Assembly (NCBI RefSeq): GCF_008831285.2
Contig: NC_045141.1
Coordinates: forward strand, 27,643,315-27,693,492
Source of the DNA: Nymphaea colorata
Taxonomy: Eukaryota; Streptophyta; Magnoliopsida; Nymphaeales; Nymphaeaceae
Direction: 5' to 3'
DNA length: 50,178 bases
Of this stretch, positions 23,692-34,477 are shown piece by piece. How positions within the stretch are numbered: the stretch's first letter is position 1; each line of letters begins with the position of its first letter. The notes beneath the pieces are model-generated. The model ran no database searches, had not been told where the DNA came from, and was given only the letters and a program-made list of their open reading frames with translations. The position numbers and the translations under genes are program-made.

Positions 23692-26600
23692 ATAATCCTT
23701 TAGATTGGCTGCTAGGAGTAGATGTTTCCTTATTTTAAGCATCATCATAGTGGAAATTCTTTTAATTTTTTTATCAACTCAAAATTTTATAGTGAAAAAC
23801 TAAATTCTTGTTTTAAATTTTAATGCCAAGTCCCTATACCAAAGCTGGTACACTTCTACCTAACCCCAGTTTGACTATCTGAAAAACTTCCATTGCTTTT
23901 GTGCACACAATTTTTTATTAGCTTACGTAAATCTGTTACAAGGAAACATGAACCATTACAGAACCAAGTAAGTAGGTCAACAATTATAATATTTTTTATG
24001 CAACTATTTTTTTGGTAACATAGTGGATGTTTTTTGTGTTATTTATGTTTTTTTGGGAAATCAATGCTGATGCTGTATTTCTAGAATTTTATGCATGGTT
24101 TGTGCTTATAGGCATCTGTGCAGTTGCACATTTGTTTCAGATTCTTCAGTAATATGCTGTTGGTGGGAAAACAAAAAGTGGTGGTAGTCAGAATAACTCT
24201 TGTGCTTTGTGAGTGGTAGATTCAATTTCTAATATCGAGATCTATATTTCATGCTTAGAAACTAGAAATCAAGGGAAAAACACATACATAGAATAAAACC
24301 TCTAAAAAATTAATTTTGGTACTCCAAAAACACTTATAATATGTCCTTTATATGTATGTGAGTGTATATATATCCAAGTAAATGCTTGTTTATGCATGTC
24401 CTTTTGTGCGTTTTTTGTATGTCTGTGTTGAACATGAACTATTTAGTATATTACATTGTTGAACTTTTGCAATATATATAAGTGCTTATGTTTTTTAGTT
24501 TGCGTTAGTGCCTCCATGATTTTGCTGAGGTGAACACATCTAAGAACCTGGGAGAAGCAAAAACAGGAAAGCCAAAGACTTCTGAATCTCTTAGCCTAGA
24601 AGAGGAGGTAGCAAATGCTAATTTGGCCAATGAAAGGAAGGAAGATGCATCAGCAACTTTGACAGGAAAAACAGATGAGAACCCAGAGGTAGAACTCAGA
24701 CTGGAAGAAACTGAACAAGTAGTAAACGAGGACATCATACATGATGCTATTCAACAAAGAGCATCATATTTTAAGGCTCATTCTGAGTATGTAAGCTTGT
24801 GGTTCTGTAAATGCTGTTTCTTGTGAATTTTTTCATTTTCTCTCGGTTTATATATTAAAAATGATCAGATTTGGGGTATATTGTCTTTGAATTGAAGCTG
24901 GAACGAACTCTTTTATTTCTTAATAATGGGACTTATAGAGTTATAGTTCCGTCTGCATTGTCTTACATTTGCTTTCAGAACTGTCACTTATTTGGGTGCT
25001 CGCCGTTTGCTTGAAGAGGATCTTCATCTTAATAAATTTGCTCTTGACCCTTACAAGAATTTCATCCGTGAGAAACTAAATGAGGTGGTTCTTCATTCTT
25101 GAAGTAATATAGGAACATATTTATTTGACACACTAATTGACATTTTTGACACACTAATTGACATTTTAATGTTTCACTTGTGTTTGTAGGTGCTGGGTTC
25201 GGTTGCTGAATCTGTAAATGGGTCAAAGGCCAATCATCCTTGTGAAGTTTTCTCTAATAAAGAAAGTAACAAGAAGCCTTCAAAACTGAAAGAGAAAGGT
25301 TTGAGCTTGTCAGATTCAGATAATGTTGTTAATGATGATGCACAAGAAAGAAAAGAGAAAAGGTCAAATATAGCAAAGCAGAGGAAGAGAAAGTTTGAAG
25401 ACAAGAAATTACATGAAATGAGCAAACAAGGAGACCGTGGTTTAGGTAAAAAGAGTGGGGAAAAACAAGTTGATGCAAACTCCTCCATGGATAGCTCTCA
25501 ATCATCCCATGAGAAATATGTCAAGGTTTTATTCTATTGTCTTTCAGTTGGAAAACTTTTCTGGAAATTAAGTTTGTTATGGATGTCCTTTACATTAGAG
25601 AATGTTGACATGTAGGAGAAAAAATCAAAATCATCTTTGGAATATGGCAAGAAAATTGAGCACCTGAAAAATATTATCAGATCATGTGGGATGTGGTATG
25701 CTTTTATTCCCTCAACCTTTTTCGTTGTGGAGAAATGAATCCTATTATAAAAGTGCATTTCTTAATTTCTCATATTTCCCTTCATACTTGTTATCAGTGT
25801 TCCACCGTCTGTGTACAAAAGAGTCAAGCAAGCTCCTGAGAGCAAACAAGTGTCAAGTTTGTTTAAGGAATTGGAGGATATATTAAGAAGAGAAGGACTG
25901 CCCTTAAATCCTTCTGAAAAAGGTAATGACAGCTCAATTCCGGTTCACTTTGTACGGGTTCCAGAACAATGCGAATATGGTGGATTGCTTTTTTGCTATT
26001 CCTTATGATCTTGATACTTCTGTTCCTGCTTTGTCGCTTCCTAGAGATTGCAATTGCAAAATATTGGCCTTTTACTGCATCCTTGTGGAAAATGTCCGTG
26101 CCATGGGGGTTTCCACTTGGCTCCCTCATTGGAACACATAATCCTTTTACAGATTTTAGTTCAATGAACCTTGCAGATATTCTTGTTAGTAAATCCTATT
26201 ATAATCTCATGGCACTTGTGCAGTAGGCTGCAGTGCTTAGGAGACACTGTTGGCAACAAGATTCTGAACTGAATGAACTGATTAGACCAAAATCTTTCCT
26301 GAAGTGAGATCATTCTTGATTCTTTCCATCATCCTCTAGGAAAATCATTCTTGATTCTTTCCACCATTCTGTGTGAAATCCTATGTCACACAGACTCTTC
26401 AAAAAAAGGGGCTGCACCCGTGTCGACATGACGCTGGTGCTGGTGTTGATACGGGTGCGGCTCCGACACACACCCCAACCGCATCCTTTTTTATGCATGT
26501 TCTCTTACTTCTTCTCTCTGTCCCTTTCTATCTTTATGTACAGTAATAAAAGTAAAAAAAAAAGGGATAAATTAAGCTAAGAAACAAACTAAACTTATAT

Positions 26601-28299
26601 ATATTATGAATACATACATTTTTATATATATAAAATTAAGCTAAGAAACAAACTAAAATTATATATATTATGAATACATACATTTTTATATATATAAAAT
26701 AAATATATTATATATATACACCCTCACCGCACCCTCGCACCCAAATTTTGTGGGATACGCTGCGCCGGCATCGGCACCCGCACCCTACACTCATGTGACA
26801 TAGGTGAAATCCAAGTGTGATAATTTATTTTTTCTCCTTTTGGTTCTTGTGTTAGTCTTTCTGTCATTACTGATGTTCTAGGAATCTTTTCTGGTTTCCA
26901 CTGCATTTTTGCATTCCTGCAGGCTTGTTTCAGCATTGCATTTTGGCATGATTAAAAGGAGATTTTGTTACTTATTGAGTCAATGTCATTTATTGTCAAG
27001 ACACTGGAGAAGTTAAAGAGCACGTTAACTTTATCGTCACCGATATCTGTAATCTGTGGAAAATATCAGAGTAGTATTGTCAAAAAAGAGAGAATGTTTA
27101 TCAGTAAAATATCACAATACGTTCAAAATTGTAAAGACAAGAAATATTTCTAAATGTGCCCCTTTAAAAAATGAAATCCTTTATATACTATTAAGCATAT
27201 ATTTTCTTTTTTCTTACTCTAAATTTTAAAAATTATTCCGATCTTTATCAATATTTTTCCAGGAAAATTAGTAAAAAACTGATAATTTTATAATTTTCCA
27301 TTTTTTTTGAATTTCCAGATTTTGCTGAGAGGAACACAACGAAAGTAAAAAAATTTCTGGCAGGAACCTTTCCGAGAAGTACCTGGAAAGGTATTTCTGG
27401 CAATGGTTTGGCCTGTCAACTTCTGAAAGAGATCACTCGACAACTATTATGCGCATTAAGCACATAATTTCCTTTATTTATTGACTGTACTCATATTTGC
27501 TTATTCATTCTCCTTTAAGATATCTTATCTCACACTGTCATTGGAGACAGGTGCTGGGCATAGGATCTTGTACATGATGTATTTCTTGTACTTTTATGTC
27601 TGTTGAATATTAACACAGTAACATGTTTTTAGTATCTGTTTTGTGTTAACAGAGATAAAAGATGTGAGAAGGAAAAAGGAGAGAGAAAAAGATTTAGAAG
27701 GCATTGACACATCAAATATAATTTCAGGTTCTCGTAGGACGAGAACAAACTTTCCTATGCCATTAAATCCAAAAGATGAAAGCAGTGAGGACAGTGAAGG
27801 TGATACTGATGATGAAGTTAGTGATAGTGATGAGAAGAACGATGCACTACATGAAGATGGTACGTAAAGCTCAGTCCAATAACTCGTCTTACTCTTATGC
27901 TTCTTGGTATTTTGTGTCTGTTTGTATAAAATATTAAGAACATTTAGCTTTCCTGTTTGAAATTTGTCATGTTCTGACTACTGATGTCTATTCTTGCCTT
28001 TGTTTGTTGTGGAAGGACCATCTATGTGCATAAGAGGTAGCAACTGATGAGTTGCTGTTCTGGATATGGAAATCCAATTATTCTTTGTAAAACCAGTTCC
28101 AAAACGGGACTGGATTTTCAAGTAGCATGCCCTCTCTAGGATCTTCCAATCCTAGGATGGGCAGTATTTTTGAAAAGCAAGATATATTGCTTTGTTTTCA
28201 TTTTCCATCTTATACGCTGGAGTTCTTGAAATATCTTCTAATGCTATTTTTTTGTGGACATCGTACTTGATCAAGACAGATGAAGATGAAAGTGATTAA
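20053..28299 (+). CDS. HIRIP3/CHZ1-like histone H2A.Z-H2B chaperone, nine coding exons
   Basis: Nuclear histone chaperone family that binds H2A.Z-H2B through the CHZ motif. Exons 20053-20141, 23195-23300, 24509-24786, 24979-25084, 25190-25525, 25616-25695, 25798-25922, 27653-27859 and 28280-28299 join in phase to 448 residues; all introns are GT-AG. Domains: DEK-C-like repeat 1 (about 10-65, [16 protein letters not shown]); acidic spacer; repeat 2 (about 138-193, [16 protein letters not shown]); Lys/Ser-rich region (194-305); conserved HIRIP3 block ([29 protein letters not shown], about 333-375); CHZ motif [17 protein letters not shown] (388-404); acidic Asp/Glu/Ser tail. The start is the first ATG in the exon beginning at 20044; ATG at 20059 or the spliced ATG at 11527 are alternatives. 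Exon 3 uses the second of two nearby AGs, because the first opens a stop. Introns 1 and 7 hold transposon pieces. Confidence 0.9.
20142..23194 (+). other. Intron 1 of the HIRIP3-like coding region
   Basis: 3053 nt, GTAAGT...TTTTGCAG. It contains a (CT)n run at about 20197-20222, the gag fragment above and otherwise AT-rich DNA. Confidence 0.8.
21071..21620 (-). pseudogene. Degenerate copia gag fragment in intron 1 of the HIRIP3-like gene
   Basis: On the minus strand, a stretch reading [20 protein letters not shown] (about 21575-21510) is followed, after a shift, by a damaged zinc knuckle, [14 protein letters not shown], whose last Cys is lost, and a Lys-rich run. This order fits the C-terminal half of a plant copia gag. 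A neighbouring open stretch at 22155-21973 ([19 protein letters not shown]) may belong to it. No pol or LTR was found. Confidence 0.6.
23645..23689 (+). repeat. (TA)n microsatellite
   Basis: About 22 uninterrupted TA units in intron 2 of the HIRIP3-like gene. Confidence 0.97.
26381..26803 (+). mobile_element. hAT-like MITE (hAT-C) with perfect 8-bp target duplication
   Basis: Begins CTATGTCACACAGACTCTTC and ends with the inverse, CTATGTCACATGAGTG on the other strand. Flanks are identical: GTGAAATC at 26373-26380 and 26804-26811. Both ends are GC-rich (GCACCCGTGTCGAC, GGGTGCGG), the middle is AT-rich. 423 bp, no coding capacity, within intron 7 of the HIRIP3-like gene. Perfect duplications suggest a younger insertion than hAT-A/B. 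Confidence 0.88.
26569..26698 (+). repeat. Two-copy 64-bp tandem duplication inside hAT-C
   Basis: AATTAAGCTAAGAAACAAAC begins at about 26570 and again 64 bp later; the two units differ at about one base. It lies wholly within the MITE. Confidence 0.92.
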
Positions 28300-29267
28300 C
28301 TCCTATGTGATTCTGTTGCTGGTAACAACAAAGACAACCATTTGTGCTTGACATGGAGAGGGGTGGACGCAATCTCAGATGAGTAAGCTTGTGACTTGAA
28401 GAAGGCCTTCCTGGTGTGTATATTTGGTTTTGAATGGTTTCGTAGCGGTTCATTCCAAGACCACCTATTATCTGTCTTTTAACATCTGTTGTATCATTAG
28501 AGATGGCGATTCCTTAAACCTGCTTTTAAAGTTGATCCTTATAGTGTGATTTATAACCAGTGGATTGATAGAAATGCTGGTTATTATTAGACTGCAATGA
28601 TGGTTGCTCTTTTATCCTAGTGTTGAATTTTCAGACAGATAACCTGCCCCAAATTTAATGCCCTTGTCCTCCGAGCAGAAAATTCTCCCTCGTGCCTGAT
28701 AGAATTTGATGAAGTTGAAACGATGATGTTTAGGACAGGCCAAGCGCTATTCTTGATTCTTCTGCGTCTTATGCCATGTTTCTTCCTATGGCTATCGCCA
28801 ATGAAAGATGACACAGAAGTAGCATGTCTAATGCACATCTTACATGATTTTAGGATGTGACAATCAATGCCATGGGTTCATAGTGGAGCTCTTTTCTATA
28901 TCGGAGCTTGGACACGTTATCGTAAAAATTATGGTGCAATAATTTTTAAAACCTCATGTTTGAAACGTGCTTCTTGTCTAACAAGTCCCTCTGAGAACGG
29001 GTATTTATTTGTGGGCAAGGATCTTTATTCGTACGGTAGTTCATATCTTGATATATTGAATCCATTTTTTCCCACTCTTTGAAGAAAAGAATTAAGGGTT
29101 CCATGTCGTTGGACCATTTGAAAGGAACTGGTTGCCTGTCCACTAAAATTGGAAAGTTGTTCCCCCGAAATTGCAGTCTTCAAATAAAAGTGGGGACCAA
29201 AATTTTGAACATGGTTGCGTGTATGACTTTCAGCTGGATTTCCTCAGTGTTATAAACACTCAGGAAC
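28300..29267. other. 3' flank of the HIRIP3-like gene
   Basis: Follows the stop codon at 28297-28299; probably includes the 3' UTR. No convincing polyadenylation signal can be singled out, and no further gene is recognised. Confidence 0.5.
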
Positions 29268-29640
29268 CTATATAGCATATATTATATGTTATATGTAACT
29301 ATATAACATATAAGATGTTACGTCTTATATAAGATGTTACGTCTAACATATGTTATACTATGTGAAGAAGTACATGTTATATACATCTATAATATAGCAT
29401 ATTGTTACATATGTTAGAGAATAGTTAGATATAGTTACATATGTTATACAATTATATAACATGTAGTTACATATGTTATACAATAATATAACATATACTA
29501 TATAACATATATATTATAGATGTATATTATACTATATAAACATATGTTATATGTAACTATATGTTATGTGTTATAATATAATATATGTTATATAGTACAT
29601 GTTATATTATTGTATAACATATGTTATATGTAACCATATG
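29268..29640. repeat. AT-rich self-complementary repeat region
   Basis: Dense alternation of ATATGTTATA and TATAACATAT words on both strands. Many short palindromes could fold into cruciform or hairpin structures. No frame. Confidence 0.85.
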
Positions 29641-29644
29641 CTAT

Positions 29645-29835
29645 GGACATTTAAATATGTGAAGAAGTACATGTAACTTTTCCAATGGTCTCCCTCCCTA
29701 TACCTATGTAGTTAGGCGAAGGTTAGACGTTAATTTCCTGAGTCGAGCTAGATGTAGCTTTTGGATCTTAAATATATAAGAAGTACGTGTAACGCTTCTA
29801 AAGGTCTCCCTGATCCCTACCTTACCGATCGAGAG
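29645..29835 (+). repeat. Diverged ~115-bp direct duplication
   Basis: TATGTGAAGAAGTACATGTA followed by CTTTTCCAATGGTCTCCCT (from about 29656) matches TATATAAGAAGTACGTGTAA followed by CGCTTCTAAAGGTCTCCCT (from about 29772). Confidence 0.7.
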
Positions 29836-29840
29836 GAAAG

Positions 29841-30943
29841 GGCACCAACGAAGGTTCGGGAATACATGCACTGGGATGCATCTATCGACACCTTCCACAG
29901 TTTAATTCTAGCAATTAATTAAATGAAATTTGCCAAATGACCATCATCATTTCCGGTATATGTATCTCAATTTTAGATCGCATGTATGCGTGTTTTGTCT
30001 ATGCCCCAACCTACTTCCCGCCTAATTTACAGTCTCTCCTTTTAAGTTGTTTTGCCTTTTATATCACTTAATTTGTGCCGGCGATGTGGAGTACTTTTGC
30101 TGATCAGTTAGACAAATACCCACACATAACACGAGGTGCACCTTCCTTCCTTCTCTACCACACTAAGCTTTGTTCATTTAACTTTTTTTCTATATTATCC
30201 TCACCAGATTGTGTCATTCTAATTTCCCTCTTTCCATCGGTCAATTTGAGCATTTTATTCTGCAACGTCAATATCAATTTGAGGGAGACATTGCACCGAA
30301 AAACGAAAATTTTTTGACAATAAAATTGCACTCAGTCAATGTCAAGGTATTGACCCTCTCCTAGATTTAGAGGGCTGCGCGCAAGAGAAATCAAAGTTCA
30401 AAACGAAGCAAACTTCTGAGTGTCATGCATTAAAATCTCATAATTTATGTTCATTGATTTCTTTTGCAACTCCTTTTTACCCGCATATGCAACCAAGATT
30501 ACTTGATCGTTGAAATCAAGAACCGTTTAATTTGCTAGGAGAAGTTGCCAAAATGAAGTATATATCAATGCTTTGAATATATTAACGTGGAAACCAGAAA
30601 CTAGCATGCCCCGACCTAGCCAAAAAACCCGGAGAAGACTATAAAGGAGGTCTCTTTTCTCTCAATAAGAAAGCTAATAATAAAAACATGAAGCTCATCA
30701 AATTCTAGGCGGAGAAAGTGACTACACCACGAATGCGATTACATTATTGCCCTTCCTAGGTAAATAAGGGAAATCTACTGAACTTTTCAGAATAACAAAC
30801 GCGGCAGGTAGCTGTGGTTTAACAGTTCCTTTATTTTGATTAAGTAACACGATCACTAACAATCGTGTATGTCTCTAATTTTTTCGTCCAAGCAGCCACC
30901 AGGGCTCTTGAGTTGGACAATTTAAGATATGTGTGTGTGTGGC
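29841..30943. other. Intergenic, nothing recognised
   Basis: AT-rich, with short frames only. It ends in a GT run (about 30931-30940) leading into the telomeric tract. Confidence 0.55.
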
Positions 30944-31375
30944 TTTAGGGTTTAGGGTTTAGGGGTTAGGTTTAGGGTTTAGGGTTTAGGGTTTAGGGTT
31001 AAGGGTTTAGGGTTTACGGTTTAGGGTTAAGGGTTTAGGGTTTAGGGTTTAGGGTTTTTAGGGTTTTAGGGTTTTTAGGGTTTTAGGGTTTAGGGTTTTA
31101 GGGTTTAGGGTTAGGGTTTAGGGTTTAGGGTTTAGGTTTTGGGTTTAGGGTTTAGGGTTTAGGGTTTAGGGTAAGGGTTTAGGGTTTAGGGTTTTGGGTT
31201 AGGGTTTAGGGTTTAGGGTTTAGGGTTAGGGTTTAGGGTTTAGGGTTAGGGTTCAGGGCTTAGGGTTTAGGGTTCAGGGCTTAGGGTTTAGGGTTTAGGG
31301 TTTAGGGTTATGGTTTAGGGTTTAGGGTAGGGTTAGGGTTTAGGGTTTAGGGTTTAGGGGTTAGGGTTTAGGGTT
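30944..31375 (+). repeat. Interstitial telomeric repeat (TTTAGGG)n
   Basis: About 430 bp of TTTAGGG units on the plus strand with scattered variants (TTAGGG, TTTTAGGG, TTCAGGG, TTTACGG). TTTAGGG is the common plant telomere unit. The degeneracy, and unique DNA on both sides, mark it as internal rather than a chromosome end. Confidence 0.97.
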
Positions 31376-32957
31376 GAGCGCAAAAGATAGGATGAACCAT
31401 GTTCAACAAAAGGGAAAGCAGTCCTGTGAGACCTTGGAACTACTCTAGGATCTCGATGAAGGAACATTCTCTTCGTCAAGTTAAAAATGTTAATTAGATG
31501 CAATTGAAATAAATGGTTGTCTGGTTGACACGACAAATGCATCCCCAACTAGATGCGTTGGTATAATGGCCAGTTTTAAGATGTTATCCGTAAAACATAA
31601 GAAAAGTCAATGAAAAACATGCATTGCTAGACAAGTGCGATCAAAGGATGTGATATAAATGATATGTGATCGTCTCATTTTGAAGGCAAAAGATAGGATG
31701 AAACCCATACAACAAAGAGGGAAAACAGTCCTGTGGGACCTGGAAACTATTCTAGGACCTTAATGAAGCAACCTATGTGACATGGATATGGCAATCTGGG
31801 TCACGTACCGGTGTCGACACTCCGACACGCGGATCTCGACACTTGGACATAGCAGGATATGTTTTGGATCATGTCTAGGTCAGACCCGATCCGAACCACT
31901 TTCATAACCCGATTTTCTGTTTTAACCCTCGATTTCGTTTTACGCTTTACCCTCGACGGTCGACCTTTACCCTCGACTCCTTGCGGCAACAACAGAGTTC
32001 TATGGCGGGTGACGGCGACGAGCTCCGGCGATCGATGGCGACATCCGGTGGCAGTCGGCGACAGACAGGTAAGTGTTTTTTTTTTCTTTTCGATATTAGA
32101 AGTTAGGGTTTCATGTTTCATTTGGGTTTTTTTCGTTTGGGTTTTTCTTGCCGATTTGGGGATATTTTCGTTTGAAGATTGAACGGTTAATCCGTCGATC
32201 TTGATCCTATTCTTAAATGATATGTGCGATATTTTCTTTTTTTGTTTGATTTGGGGATTTTGCCAATTTGGGGATTTTGCCTTAGTGCTTGTAAGGTGGT
32301 CGTTGCCAACAGTCACTAGAATGTGTTGGAAGTTGCCTTCTCTCATTGAGGATTGTTTTACATTATCTAGAAATAAATCTGCATGTTTATACTATGCTGT
32401 ATTGTTTTATTTCATGTTATGTTTGTTTGAGACTTTCTATCTTTTGACTTATGAGATTGTAAGAGTGAATTATTAATTTATTTTTTTTTATTTTTATTAT
32501 TATTTTTAATTTTTTTGAATATAATATTCGTGGTGTCCGCGTATCCTAAAATTTTGAAAATTGTTGTGTCTACGTACCCGTACCCGTACCCGTGTAACAT
32601 AGGAAGCAACATGCCCACAATCAACTTAAAATTGTCAATTAGATGCAATTGAAATAAATGGCTGACTGGTTGACATGACCAACGTATGGCCAACTAGATG
32701 CATTGGTATAATGTTCAGCATTAAGAGGTTATGCGAAGGACAAAAGGAAACTCAATGAAAAGCATGCAGTACTAGACAATTGCGCTCAAGGGATGTGATG
32801 TAAATGATATGTGATCGTCTCATTTTGAGCGCAAAAGATAGGATGAACCATGTTCAACAAAAGGGAAAGCAGTCTTGTTAGACCTCGGAACTGCTCTATG
32901 ATCTTGATGAAGCAGCAGGCCCATGATGAAGTTAAAAATGTTAATTAGATGCAATTT
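31376..32957 (+). repeat. ~306-bp tandem repeat, 2.4 copies
   Basis: Units start with GA(G/A)(C/G)GCAAAAGATAGGATGAA at 31376, 31682 and 32827. The first period is 306 bp; the second is 307 bp once the 838 bp added by the hAT insertion are removed. The third copy is cut off after about 130 bp. No frame is conserved between units. Confidence 0.9.
31773..32602 (+). mobile_element. hAT-like non-autonomous element (hAT-D) with perfect 8-bp target duplication
   Basis: 830 bp. The left end is CTATGTGACATGGATATGGC; the right end, read inward, is CTATGTTACACGGGTACGGG. Identical 8-bp flanks GAAGCAAC at 31765-31772 and 32603-32610. It sits in the second 306-bp repeat unit. Left part GC-rich, then CAG|GTAAGT at 32066-32074 and GATTTGGGGATATTTTCG at about 32153, both shared with hAT-A; AT-rich near the right end. 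Open frames inside look incidental. Confidence 0.88.
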
Positions 32958-32964
32958 AACCGGT

Positions 32965-34060
32965 AATTTTTGGGTATCTAAAATCAACCTTCGGATCCCA
33001 ACGAGCTAGGAGCTATGAAATTGGGACGGGTTAAGTGATCAAAATATGGTACAAACATATGATACAAACAAAATCTCAGAACAAACAAAAGGCAATCATA
33101 AACAGGGCGAAATTTTAGCTTTATCGGCATAAAGAGGAAAGAGGAGGCTCTTCTGCAGATTATTTGGGTTCGACCGGTATCTAAAATCAACCTTCGGATC
33201 CCAACGAGCTAGGAGCTATGAGGTTGGGACGCATCAAAATATGGTACAAACATATGATACAAACAAAATCTCATTTAAAGAACAAACAAAGGGCAACCAT
33301 CATAAAGAGGCGAAATTTTAGCTTTATCCACATAAAGAGGAGGCTCTTCTGCAGATTATTTGGGTGGTATCTAAAATCAACCTTCGGATCCCAACGAGCT
33401 AGGAGCTATGAGGTTGGGAAGCCTTTAAGTGATCAAAATATGGTACAACATATGATACAAACAAAGGAACAAACAAAAGGCAACCATCCTAATTTTAGCT
33501 TTATCGGCACAAAGAGTAGGCTGACAGGATCCCAACGGGCTAGGAGCCATGAGGTTGGGAGTTGGGACGCCTTAAGTGATCAAAATATGGTACAAACATA
33601 TGATACAAACAAAATCTGTTTTAAGGAACGAACAAAAAGCAACCATCGTAAAGAGGCGAAATTTTAGCTTTATCGGCAGAAAGAGTAGGCTCTTCTGCAG
33701 ATTATTTGGGTTATCTAAAATCAACCTTCGGATCCCAACGAGCTAGGAGCTATGAGGTTGGGAAGCCTTTAAGTGATCAAAATATGGTACAAACATAGTG
33801 ATCAAAATATGGTACAAACATATGATACAAACAAAATCTGATTTAAAGAACAAACAGAAGGCAACCATCATCAAGAGGCGAAATTTTAGCTTTATCGGCA
33901 GAAAGAGTAGGCTCTTCTACAGATTATTTGGGTTCGACCGGTATCTAAAATCAACTTGGGGCGCGTTAAGTGATCAAAATATGGTACAAACATATGATAC
34001 AAACAAAATCTGATTTAAAGAACAAACAAAAGGCAACCATCATAAACAGGCGAAATTTTT
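32965..34060 (+). repeat. Tandem array of ~150-215-bp units, five to six copies
   Basis: The core TCAACCTTCGGATCCCAACG followed by AGCTAGGAGCTATGAGG recurs around 32986, 33190, 33380, 33537 (variant) and 33724, and a partial unit starts near 33945. Each is followed by AAATATGGTACAAACATATG and GGCGAAATTTTAGCTTTATC. Unit length varies through internal deletions and one small duplication near 33780. Open frames across it are by-products of the repeat. Confidence 0.92.
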
Positions 34061-34324
34061 TGAAGGACAATAACCTGTAAGCAAATAAGCAAGAAGGGAA
34101 AATGTTCAACTCAACTTGAGAATGGTTATGATGATTGAACTATTGCTGCTAAAAACTGAAGGCATCAAATGCACAAGATCAACTACCAGCTAGCATCAAA
34201 TGCTTATGATGTTTCTCCGCTGGTGCATGCAGATGTTGGTGGCGAGTTGAGCATGCCAAGTTATTGTTATACTTGCGTTGTTTCCAATTGAAATTTTTCC
34301 TGGAACATAGAAAATGAAACTTAC
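34061..34324. other. Flank between tandem array and FAR fragment
   Basis: AT-rich. It may contain intron sequence 3' of the FAR pseudo-exon, whose GTAAG donor is at 34324-34320. Nothing else seen. Confidence 0.4.
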
Positions 34325-34477
34325 CTGAAACCTTCAATCCAGCAAGGAAAGGATCTCGCACAGTGGCTTGGATTATGGTTGGACGGATAATCACCAGTCA
34401 CAGGTCTTTCATGAACTCTCCGATCAGCATTTCTCCCATGCGTTTCGTATGAATTAGGCCACCCAAAAGATCTTTCC
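34325..34477 (-). pseudogene. Fatty acyl-CoA reductase (FAR) exon fragment, broken
   Basis: FAR enzymes reduce very-long-chain acyl-CoA to alcohols for cuticular wax, suberin or pollen wall. On the minus strand a single exon with an acceptor (TTCATTCAG before 34477) and donor (TTTCAG|GTAAG) carries FRERSFGWPNSY, then MGEMLIGEFMKDL, a stop where Pro is expected, and LVIIRPTIIQATVRDPF. That matches the family's FTKAMGEM and VIIRPTI segment next to the NAD(P)-binding fold. Two length changes (the VFTK region, and before GWIEGF) and the stop make it non-functional. Adjacent FAR exons were not found. Confidence 0.75.

Noticed and set aside
24499-24508. Acceptor at 24498 for exon 3 of the HIRIP3-like gene
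   Set aside because: Using it in phase brings a TGA after six codons. The AG at 24508 keeps the frame open.
31801-32476. Long open frames on both strands inside hAT-D
   Set aside because: They overlap each other, span the inverted ends and splice-like block, and encode no hAT transposase or zinc-finger motif.
33218-34013. Open frames of 71-149 codons that look alike (KIWYKHMIQTK...)
   Set aside because: They arise from the ~200-bp tandem array read in one frame. Unit length is not kept to multiples of three and no domain is present.
32965-34060. Repeated array resembling a CRISPR
   Set aside because: Units are ~150-215 bp and tandem, without short uniform repeats and unique spacers, and the DNA is from a plant nucleus.
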